DNA of 18,788 nucleotides from Chloroflexota bacterium (lineage in GTDB: Bacteria; Chloroflexota; Dehalococcoidia; DSTF01; RBG-16-68-14): positions 12,401 through 31,188 of the forward strand of contig JADFNZ010000001.1 in the NCBI GenBank assembly GCA_022563135.1, written 5' to 3'. The position numbers and the translations under genes are program-made. Below the pieces are notes generated by a model, which saw only the letters and a list, made by a program, of their open reading frames with translations, was not told the DNA's origin and searched no databases. The number at the start of each line of letters is the position of its first letter. The first letter of the stretch is position 1. Shown here in pieces: positions 12,709 through 18,788 of the stretch.

Positions 12709-14190
12709 ATGGCCGGTAAGCTCTCTCGACGGCTGAGCGCGCAGGACGCCGCCTTCCTCTACTTCGAGAAGCCGCAGGCGCCGCTGCACATCGGCTCGCT
12801 CGGCGTCTATGAGGGGCGCATTCCGTTCGAGCGATTCGTCGATCAGATTGCCTCACGCATGCCAATGATTCCGCGCTACCGGCAGCGCGTCACCTTTGTG
12901 CCGTTCAGCCTGGAGCTACCCACCTGGGACGACGATCCGGCGTTCGACGTGCGGAACCATATCCACCACATAGCGCTCGCGGCGCCGGGCGACGACCGGC
13001 AGCTCCGCGAACTGACGGCCGAGCTGTTCTCGCAGCCGCTGGACAGGGGCCGGCCGCTCTGGGAGATGTACGTTATCGACGGCCTGAAAGAGGGCAACAC
13101 GGGCATCGTTTCGAAAGTTCACCACTGCATGGTGGACGGCGTCTCAGGGATCGAGCTCCTCCTCGCAACGCTGGACCTGAGTCCGGAACCGGCGCCGCCA
13201 CCGGAGGACGACGGCTGGAACCCGCAAGCGTTGCCAGGGCCGGTCGCCCGGCTGACAGACGCATTTTGGGAGCAGCTCAACCGGCAGCGCGAAATAGCGC
13301 TGGACATCCAGCAAGCGTTCCTGGACCCGGTCTCCCGTTTCGAGCAGGGGCAGGAGATCCTGCGGGCGTTGAACCTTGCGTCGACCCACATCGGCGGCTT
13401 CGGCCGGCGAGCGCCCTTCTCCACGCGACTCGGCCAGGAGCGATGCGTCGCCTTCAGCGAGATGTCCTTCGTGGAGATACGGGAGATCCGTGCGTCTTTG
13501 GGCGGCACCGTCAACGACGTTGTACTCACGATCCTGGCCGGCGCGCTCCGCCTCTACCTCAGGCACCACGGAGATGACGTAGCGTCGATTGAACCGGCCG
13601 TCGCGATCCCGGTGAACGTGCGGGTGGAGGGCGGCGACCCGGCACTTGGGAACCGCGTCTCCTTCATGGTAACCGCCCTGCCACTGGGCGAGGCGGACGC
13701 GAGCGCACGGCTGCAGAGAGTCCGCGACCGGATGGATCTTCTGAAAAAGGAGAACCAAGCGAGCGGGTTGGAACGGCTTGTGCGGCTAGCGGCGCGAATA
13801 CCTGCACCGGCGCAGGCTCTGGCAGGACAGTTCGCAGACGACCGCTCACTCGTGGACCTCATCTGCACAAACGTGCCGGGCCCGATGATACCCTTGTACA
13901 GCCTGGGACATCTTTTGCTTCAGCACTATCCCCTGGTGCCACTGAGCTTCGATATGGGATTGGGCGTGGGCGTGATGAGCTATAATCACCGGCTCTATTT
14001 CGGACTGATGGCGCACCCGGCGGCTGTACCCGACATCGAACGCTTGAAGGAGTGCGTCGATCAGTCGTTCCTGGAGCTGCGGAGGGCGGCGGGCGTCGAC
14101 ACCACCGATCTGCCCGCGCTTGATGGATCGCCCGCGCGCAACGGGACGCAGGTAGTTCAGGAAGCCTCGGTGGGACAGGGGAGCGGCTAG
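12709..14190 (+). CDS. Wax ester synthase / acyl-CoA:diacylglycerol acyltransferase (WS/DGAT)
   Basis: This enzyme esterifies long-chain acyl-CoA with fatty alcohols or diacylglycerol, making wax esters or triacylglycerol for intracellular lipid bodies. The length of 493 residues is typical. The N-terminal half shows LSAQDAAFLYFE (9-20), the PLW motif (116-118) and the catalytic HHxxxDG motif HHCMVDG (138-144, His139 the likely base). The C-terminal half has VNDVVL (268-273), PVNVR, and TNVPGP (387-392), all family hallmarks. No signal peptide is present; the enzyme is probably peripheral on the inner membrane. The ATG is chosen because the conserved N-terminus starts here, though no ribosome site precedes it. 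Its stop shares four bases with the stop of the convergent GNAT gene. Which product it makes cannot be read from sequence. Confidence 0.93.
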   Translation: MAGKLSRRLSAQDAAFLYFEKPQAPLHIGSLGVYEGRIPFERFVDQIASRMPMIPRYRQRVTFVPFSLELPTWDDDPAFDVRNHIHHIALAAPGDDRQLRELTAELFSQPLDRGRPLWEMYVIDGLKEGNTGIVSKVHHCMVDGVSGIELLLATLDLSPEPAPPPEDDGWNPQALPGPVARLTDAFWEQLNRQREIALDIQQAFLDPVSRFEQGQEILRALNLASTHIGGFGRRAPFSTRLGQERCVAFSEMSFVEIREIRASLGGTVNDVVLTILAGALRLYLRHHGDDVASIEPAVAIPVNVRVEGGDPALGNRVSFMVTALPLGEADASARLQRVRDRMDLLKKENQASGLERLVRLAARIPAPAQALAGQFADDRSLVDLICTNVPGPMIPLYSLGHLLLQHYPLVPLSFDMGLGVGVMSYNHRLYFGLMAHPAAVPDIERLKECVDQSFLELRRAAGVDTTDLPALDGSPARNGTQVVQEASVGQGSG

Positions 14191-14786
14191 GACGTAGCAG
14201 CCGCCGTTAGGTGCTCCACGTCCGTGAAGCCGGCGACATCGTGCGACATGACCAGGAGGTCGCGCGTTTTTCCTTCGCGGTCGACCACGAAATCCGCTAA
14301 CAGCGCTTCGGGCTGGAAGCCGAGCCGCTCGAACGTAGCGCGCGCTCCCTTCTGATCGGGCGTCATCTGCGCCGTGATCTTGGCGAGGCCGAGATCACGG
14401 GCGATCGCGAAAACCTCATCTGTCAGCCGGCGGCCGAGCCCACGGGCGCGGTAGTCCGGGCCGACGATGACCCTGATCTCGCCCACGTGCCTGCTCCAGG
14501 TTATGTCGTTGTGATGGATGCTGGCGTAGCCGGCGACCTCTCCGTTGTCCTCGGCGAGCACGGTCACCGTCCGCCCCGCGTTGATGTTGCGGACCCACTC
14601 GTCCACGCCGGCCGCCGTCGTAATGTCGAGCCGGAGGAAGAGCAAGTCATCGGGCGGCAGCTTTCGTGCGAACGCAAGGATCGCATCGCGGTCGGCCGCC
14701 GTCATGAGTCGAAGGGTCAACGTCCCATTCGCCAACTCCACGGTGCGAGGATAGCTCCTGCTGAGGGCCTTGGCCTGCTTTGACAT
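14187..14786 (-). CDS. GNAT-family N-acetyltransferase
   Basis: This 199-residue acetyl-CoA-dependent acyltransferase transfers an acetyl group to an amine on a small molecule or protein; the acceptor is unknown. The fold runs from TLTLRLMTAADRDAILAFA through VTVLAEDNGEVAGYASIH. It reaches motif A with VGEIRVIVGPDYRARGLGRR, where RARGLG (113-118) binds the CoA pyrophosphate, and ends with ARATFERLGFQPEALLADFV. The extended N-terminus before residue 20 is not conserved-looking. Of the possible starts, ATG 14786 is favoured because a TATGAT hexamer lies seven bases upstream and no ribosome site exists anywhere ahead. The frame stays open upstream to 14936, but that would overlap the divergent M28-like gene. 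A link to lipid storage is not evident. Confidence 0.87.
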   Translation of the reverse strand: MSKQAKALSRSYPRTVELANGTLTLRLMTAADRDAILAFARKLPPDDLLFLRLDITTAAGVDEWVRNINAGRTVTVLAEDNGEVAGYASIHHNDITWSRHVGEIRVIVGPDYRARGLGRRLTDEVFAIARDLGLAKITAQMTPDQKGARATFERLGFQPEALLADFVVDREGKTRDLLVMSHDVAGFTDVEHLTAAATS

Positions 14787-14793
14787 CGCCGGT

Positions 14794-14799
14794 ATCATA
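14794..14799 (-). promoter_or_regulatory. -10-like hexamer TATGAT before the GNAT gene
   Basis: On the minus strand TATGAT is followed by seven bases and then the ATG at 14786, with no Shine-Dalgarno sequence. This fits a leaderless transcript and helps fix the start. A -35 match is not evident. Confidence 0.45.
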
Positions 14800-14934
14800 A
14801 CATACTCCGCGCCTAGACTCAGGGGCCGATGATAGTTCCAAGTGGGTGAAGGTTCCGACGTGCTTGACGCTCCTACACGCAGAAGTGAGAATGCGACGCA
14901 ATGGAAGCTAAGACACCGGCGAAGGGAGACTGGC

Positions 14935-16293
14935 ATGCTACGTGAAGATCTGATCCCAGCCGAAGCCCAGATCTATGGCTGGATCGAGCAGGTGTTCGCT
15001 CAGGGCATCCGCCGTCCCGGCTATTCGGCAGATCGGTGGGCCGAGCAGTTCTGCGCCGACCGCTTTCGCGAGAGCGGCCTGGAGCACGTACGGCTGGAAC
15101 CGGTTGACCTGCCGTACTGGGAGCCGAGGCGCTGGTCGCTTACCATCCGGAGCGATGGCGAACGGCTTAACCTGCCCTGCTTTCCACTACCACACTCGGC
15201 AGCTACCGGGGGCGTCGAAGCTGAGCTTGTCGCCTTCGACGCGGAAGCGCCCGAATACGTGACAGACAAGGTCGCGCTCTGCGACGTCGTGCTCGGCCGC
15301 GCTCCTCATTCCGCGCTCGCAGGCCGTGCGACGTGGGCGTACGATCCAGAGGAGTCGTTCGCTGAGTCCATTCAGATCCTCCCCTTCGGTCGTGGAGGCC
15401 AGGCAGTTCTAGACCCGGCGATGGAAGCTGGGGCAGCAGCGTTTATCGGCGCCCTTTCCGGCTACCCGGGAGACTCGTACCACTACTACGTGCCCTATGA
15501 TGCCGTAGCGAGGCCGATCCCCGCCGTCTGGATCAGCGGCAGCGACGGCGCCCGACTGCGCCAACTGCTGCAGGGCGGCGCTGTGCGGGCGGAGCTTGTG
15601 GTCGACTCAGTGCGGGAGGCGATCACCACGCACAACGTGGTGGGGGAGTTACCCGGGGCGGACGAGGAGACTGTCGTGATCGGCTCCCATCACGACGGCC
15701 CGTGGTCGTCCGCGGTCGAGGACGGCTCAGGCATCGCGCTCGTCCTCGCCCAGGCCGCGTACTGGTCGCGTGTGCCTCAGAGCGAGCGCCCGCACCGCCT
15801 CGTCTTTCTACTGAACGCTGGACACATGGCGGGCGGCGCCGGAGCGCGGGCGTTCGTCGCGGCGCATAAGAAGGAGCTGGAGCGCACGGTCCTGGAAGTG
15901 CATCTAGAGCACGCCGCCAGCGAGTTCAGCGACGAGGGCGGAGAGCTGAAGCCGACTGGATATCCGGAGGCACGTTGGTGGTTCACCAGCCGCATCGCGG
16001 AGTTGGAGGGGGCTGTCCGCACCGCGATCGAGGCCGAGGACCTCCAGCGTTCGCTCATTTTACCCCCGACGATGTTCGGGCCGCGGCCAACGACGGACGG
16101 CGGTGAGTTCTATGTCGCAGGCGTGCCGATCGTAAACTTCCTCACGGCACCCTTCTACCTGTTCGATGCGATGGACACGATGGACAAGATCCACCGGCCT
16201 AGCCTGCTGCCGGTTACGCGGGCGGCGATCCGCATTATCGAGTCGACCGCGGGCATCACGGCGGCCCGGTTGCGCGCGACGAATAGGGACTAA
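14935..16293 (+). CDS. M28-like (aminopeptidase-fold) protein with degenerate metal site
   Basis: This 452-residue protein has the layout of M28 zinc aminopeptidases: an N-terminal helical part, an inserted PA-like domain (about 90-230), and a peptidase core from about 232. GSHHDGPWSSAVEDGSG keeps the family's first His (252), Asp254 and bridging Asp263. By eye, two other sites are changed. The usual Glu-Glu pair (catalytic base and zinc ligand) aligns with His297-Met298 in LNAGHMAGGAGARAF. The final His of the family's YHT-x2-DT motif aligns with Phe410 in LFDAMDTMDKI. It may be inactive as a peptidase, use a different metal site, or act on another substrate. No signal peptide is seen. The ATG at 14935 follows AAGGGAG six bases upstream; the frame itself opens at 14842. 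The ABC transporter begins 58 bp downstream. Confidence 0.75.
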   Translation: MLREDLIPAEAQIYGWIEQVFAQGIRRPGYSADRWAEQFCADRFRESGLEHVRLEPVDLPYWEPRRWSLTIRSDGERLNLPCFPLPHSAATGGVEAELVAFDAEAPEYVTDKVALCDVVLGRAPHSALAGRATWAYDPEESFAESIQILPFGRGGQAVLDPAMEAGAAAFIGALSGYPGDSYHYYVPYDAVARPIPAVWISGSDGARLRQLLQGGAVRAELVVDSVREAITTHNVVGELPGADEETVVIGSHHDGPWSSAVEDGSGIALVLAQAAYWSRVPQSERPHRLVFLLNAGHMAGGAGARAFVAAHKKELERTVLEVHLEHAASEFSDEGGELKPTGYPEARWWFTSRIAELEGAVRTAIEAEDLQRSLILPPTMFGPRPTTDGGEFYVAGVPIVNFLTAPFYLFDAMDTMDKIHRPSLLPVTRAAIRIIESTAGITAARLRATNRD

Positions 16294-16339
16294 CTCGACG
16301 CGCCGCCGTCTAGGTTGGCGTACGGTTCAGGGCCACCAC

Positions 16340-16345
16340 TATACT
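16340..16345 (+). promoter_or_regulatory. -10-like hexamer TATACT before the ABC transporter genes
   Basis: TATACT ends six bases before the chosen GTG at 16352; there is no ribosome site. TTGGCG at 16315-16320 might be a -35 element, but 19 bp is a long spacer. It fits leaderless transcription and means the transporter genes may be expressed apart from the M28-like gene. Confidence 0.45.
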
Positions 16346-16351
16346 GAACCC

Positions 16352-17170
16352 GTGCGATCGACGGAGTTCACCACGGTAAAGCAATCGCCGGCCGCCGAAG
16401 CTGGCGTCATCCTAGAGGTCGATAACGTCGTTAAATCGTTCGACGGCGTCTATGCTGTCGATGGCTGCACCTTGAGCGTTCGCAAGGGCACGATCACCGG
16501 GCTCATCGGGCCAAACGGCGCGGGCAAGACGACGCTCTTCAACCTGATCACGGGCTTCCTCCGGCCGACGGCCGGACGCATCGTATTTCGAGGGAAGCGC
16601 ATCGATGGGCTGCCGGCCCACAAGGTCTTCCACAGAGGAATCGTCCGCACGTTTCAGATCCCGCGGGAGCTGAAGACGATGACGGTGCTGGAGAACCTCA
16701 TGCTCCCACCCACCGGCCAGGCTGGCGAGCAGATCTGGAGCCCTCTGCTCTTTCCGTTCCGCATCGCCCGGCAGGAGGAACAGAACTACAGAAAAGCGCT
16801 CGACGTGATGGAGTTCGTCGACCTGATCCACCTGCGCGATGAATACGCCTCCAGCCTCTCCGGCGGCCAGCGTAAGCTCCTAGAGCTCGCCCGAACGTTG
16901 ATGTGCGACCCGCAGATGATCCTGCTCGACGAGCCGGGCGCGGGCGTGAACCGGGTGCTCATGAAACGGCTGGTCGAACGGATCGAAGTGCTCTGCCGGG
17001 AGCTCGGCATCACCTTCCTCGTCATCGAACATGATATGGATCTGATCACGCGTCTCTGCGACCCGGTGATCGTGATGAGCGAGGGTAAGTTCCTCGCCGA
17101 GGGGACGGCAGAGGAGATCAAGCGCGACGAGCGCGTCCTGGACGCCTATCTCGGAGGCCAGTACCGGTGA
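16352..17170 (+). CDS. livG: Branched-chain amino acid-type ABC transporter, ATP-binding protein LivG
   Basis: This is one of the two ATPases that power uptake by a HAAT-family (branched-chain amino acid, urea or amide) importer, on the cytoplasmic face. From this start it is 272 residues, near the family norm of about 255. It has Walker A GPNGAGKT (53-60), the LivG-type FQIPRELKTMTVLENLM (101-117), the ABC signature LSGGQRKLLELAR (169-181), Walker B MILLDEP (189-195), and the switch His227 in FLVIEHDMD. The DEPGAGVN stretch replaces the more usual DEPAAGLN. The frame is open far upstream into the M28-like gene, but those residues are a shadow. GTG 16352 leaves about 19 residues before the domain and has a -10 hexamer just ahead. 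It overlaps livF by 4 bp (GTGA). Confidence 0.9.
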   Translation: MRSTEFTTVKQSPAAEAGVILEVDNVVKSFDGVYAVDGCTLSVRKGTITGLIGPNGAGKTTLFNLITGFLRPTAGRIVFRGKRIDGLPAHKVFHRGIVRTFQIPRELKTMTVLENLMLPPTGQAGEQIWSPLLFPFRIARQEEQNYRKALDVMEFVDLIHLRDEYASSLSGGQRKLLELARTLMCDPQMILLDEPGAGVNRVLMKRLVERIEVLCRELGITFLVIEHDMDLITRLCDPVIVMSEGKFLAEGTAEEIKRDERVLDAYLGGQYR

Positions 17171-17874
17171 CGAATGTCCTGCAGGCGACCGACCTCACCG
17201 CGGGCTACGGCGAGATCGAGATCCTCCACGGCGTCTCACTGCACGTGGAAGCGAGTGAGATCGTCGCGGTCATCGGGCCGAACGGCGCCGGCAAATCGAC
17301 GCTGCTAAAGGCGATCTTCGGCATTATCCCACGCCGCGCCGGCCGCGTGGCGCTTGTGGGCGAGGACATCACCGGCTTGGGGCCGGATCGAGTTGTGAAG
17401 AAGGGCATGTCGTACGTCCCGCAGACGGAGAACGTCTTCCCGAGCCTGACGATCAGCGAGAACCTAGAGATGGCCGCGTATGTGAGCCGGAACGGCCTTC
17501 GCGAGCACCGCGAGCGCGTCTACACGATGTTTCCTGACCTGGCGTCGCGGCCTGGGGAGCGGGCAAGCCGCCTCTCCGGCGGCCAGCGGCAGATGCTGGC
17601 GCTGGCGCGTGCGCTGATGCTGGACCCGCACGTCCTGCTGCTCGACGAGCCGTCCGCCAGCCTCTCTCCAAAGATGGTAGAGCTGATCTTCGAGAAGATC
17701 GGCGAGATCAATCGGAGCGGGACGGCGATCCTGCTCGTCGAGCAGAACGCCCGAGAGGCGCTTGCGTTCAGTCATCGGGGGTACGTCCTCGCGATGGGCG
17801 AGAACCGGCTAGAGGGAGAGGCGAAGAGCCTGCTGAACGATGAGGAGGTGGGCAGGCTCTATCTCGGCGTCTGA
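17167..17874 (+). CDS. livF: Branched-chain amino acid-type ABC transporter, ATP-binding protein LivF
   Basis: This is the second ATPase of the importer, paired with LivG. At 235 residues it is the standard LivF length. It begins with LQATDLTAGYGEIEILHGVSL. It has Walker A GPNGAGKS (37-44), a Q-loop region YVPQTENVFPSLTISENL, the signature LSGGQRQMLALAR (136-148) and Walker B LLLDEPSASLSP (157-168). LLVEQNA follows, in which Gln takes the place of the switch His, as is normal for LivF. The GTG start overlaps the livG stop as GTGA, implying translational coupling. The alanine-serine step in DEPSASLSP differs from the usual DEPSLGLAP but keeps the essential residues. The permease gene follows after 14 bp. 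Confidence 0.92.
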   Translation: MTNVLQATDLTAGYGEIEILHGVSLHVEASEIVAVIGPNGAGKSTLLKAIFGIIPRRAGRVALVGEDITGLGPDRVVKKGMSYVPQTENVFPSLTISENLEMAAYVSRNGLREHRERVYTMFPDLASRPGERASRLSGGQRQMLALARALMLDPHVLLLDEPSASLSPKMVELIFEKIGEINRSGTAILLVEQNAREALAFSHRGYVLAMGENRLEGEAKSLLNDEEVGRLYLGV

Positions 17875-17888
17875 GCCCGACCACACCG

Positions 17889-18788
17889 ATGTCTGCATTC
17901 AGCGGCCGGCGGCGCAGCACCATTGCGCTCGCACGAGCGGGGGCGCGCCGACTGCAAGACCTTGGTACGGGCCCGCTCATCTGGTTTATCATTGCCGTCG
18001 TCGGCATCTGGTGGGCCATCGCCATCACGGACAAATTCATCGTCGGCCTGGTGCTCGGCAGCATCATCGCGCTGGGCGCGCTCGGCCTGACGCTGATCTT
18101 CGGTGTGCTCAAGTTCGCCCACTTCGCCCATGGCGATGCGATGATGCTGGGCGCATACATCGCGTTCTTTGCGCTGACAGGCCGGATCGTGGGCGAGCGG
18201 GCGGACCGCGATGTGGAGCTGCCGTGGAGCCTGGACCACCTGCCGGGTGCGACGACGCCGATCTGGGAGTTCTCCTTTGGCTACGGCCTGCTGCTGACGA
18301 TCCCGGTTGCTGCCGTAGCGATGGCGCTGCTCTTCCTCGTGCTCGACAGGCTCATCTACCGTCCACTGCGAAACAGGGGTAGCGGCGTCGTTATCTTCGC
18401 GATCGCATCGTTGGGCGTCGCGCTCGCTATTCGGTCAACGATGTTGATGTTCTGGGGGAGCACGCTCCGGTTCTACGTGAAAGGCATCCGGCCGACCTCC
18501 TCGTTCCTCGGCGAGAGGGTCGTGAACGATCAGTTCTTCATCTTCGGGGTAGCCGTTAGCTTGATGGCGCTCCTCTACCTGCTGCTCTTCCGCACGAAGC
18601 TGGGGAAGGCGATGCGGGCGATGGCCGATAATCCGGACCTGGCGCTAATCTCCGGCATCAACACGCAGCAGATCGTGATGTGGACGTGGGCCATCGGGGG
18701 CGCGCTCGTCGCGGTCGCGGGCGTGCTGCTCGCGCTCCAAGCCCAGCTCAAGCCTGAGCTGGGCTTCGCGTTGCTCCTGCCGCTCTTC
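17889..18788 (+). CDS. livH: Branched-chain amino acid-type ABC transporter permease LivH (3' end beyond window)
   Basis: Three hundred codons are open from this ATG to the window edge without a stop, so the gene is incomplete here. The product is a polytopic inner-membrane permease. After a basic N-terminus (SGRRRSTIALARAGARR) come hydrophobic segments beginning PLIWFIIAVVGIWWAIAI. LGLTLIFGVLKFAHFAHGDAMM, the LivH signature, follows, then RLIYRPLR before the coupling region and FRTKLGKAMRAMADNPDLA, the cytoplasmic loop that contacts the ATPases. A hydrophilic stretch of about 35 residues between the third and fourth segments (RIVGERADRDVELPW onward) looks longer than in typical LivH. No Shine-Dalgarno is seen, but the gene is 14 bp behind livF. 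The partner permease LivM and the binding protein are not in this window. Confidence 0.88.
   Translation, partial: MSAFSGRRRSTIALARAGARRLQDLGTGPLIWFIIAVVGIWWAIAITDKFIVGLVLGSIIALGALGLTLIFGVLKFAHFAHGDAMMLGAYIAFFALTGRIVGERADRDVELPWSLDHLPGATTPIWEFSFGYGLLLTIPVAAVAMALLFLVLDRLIYRPLRNRGSGVVIFAIASLGVALAIRSTMLMFWGSTLRFYVKGIRPTSSFLGERVVNDQFFIFGVAVSLMALLYLLLFRTKLGKAMRAMADNPDLALISGINTQQIVMWTWAIGGALVAVAGVLLALQAQLKPELGFALLLPLF

Noticed and set aside
13144..13758. Frame antisense to the WS/DGAT gene
   Set aside because: No domain signal; a shadow of a 493-residue gene with all family motifs.
17840..18382. Plus-strand frame across the livF end and livH start
   Set aside because: Arg/Pro-rich with no hydrophobic pattern, whereas the overlapping frame gives a clear LivH permease.
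1..18788. CRISPR array, tRNA, rRNA, IS element or prophage signs
   Set aside because: I saw no regularly spaced repeats, cloverleaf-like segments, transposase or integrase motifs, or flanking target duplications on either strand.

Overview
The window is GC-rich (coding regions clearly above 60 % GC), densely packed bacterial DNA with no rRNA, tRNA, IS or CRISPR. It uses GTG, TTG and ATG starts. Several genes lack a Shine-Dalgarno site but have a -10-like hexamer just upstream of the start codon, which suggests leaderless transcription. That habit fits Chloroflexota or Actinobacteria, as does the mix of a class III PHA synthase, a WS/DGAT acyltransferase, a DUF4349 protein next to an ECF sigma factor, and Liv-type transporters. 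My best guess is Chloroflexota (Dehalococcoidia-like), held at low to moderate confidence because there is no marker gene.

Region 1 (163-5592) is a cell-surface polysaccharide locus. On the plus strand lie a polyprenyl-phosphate-type GT2, an unusually short UDP-sugar dehydrogenase and a GT4-type glycosyltransferase. On the minus strand lie a Wzx-like flippase, the 3' part of a GT2 and the 5' part of a GT39-like membrane glycosyltransferase. Four lesions sit between 3.0 and 5.3 kb: two frameshifts, one nonsense codon and an out-of-frame GT39/GT2 junction. This is either real decay of the locus or a badly assembled stretch. The remaining ~13 kb shows no such damage.

Region 2 (5776-8311) is an ECF sigma factor with an overlapping two-TM zinc-finger anti-sigma factor, and a divergent DUF4349 membrane protein. 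The DUF4349 gene has an ECF-style promoter (GGGAAC, 17 bp, CGTCTA). Hairpins that look like terminators bound this module on both sides.

Region 3 (8339-14190) is a carbon-storage island. It holds an alpha/beta hydrolase, a class III PHA synthase (PhaC) preceded by a short PhaE-like subunit with an arginine-rich tail, a divergent phasin-like protein, a lipase-type hydrolase, and a WS/DGAT wax ester/triacylglycerol synthase. Polyester and neutral-lipid storage therefore appear to be encoded side by side.

Region 4 (14187-18788) has a GNAT acetyltransferase, a divergent M28-like protein that seems to have lost several metal and catalytic residues, and a branched-chain amino-acid-type ABC transporter (two ATPases and a permease cut by the window end). 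The M28-like gene lies 58 bp upstream of the transporter, which has its own candidate promoter.
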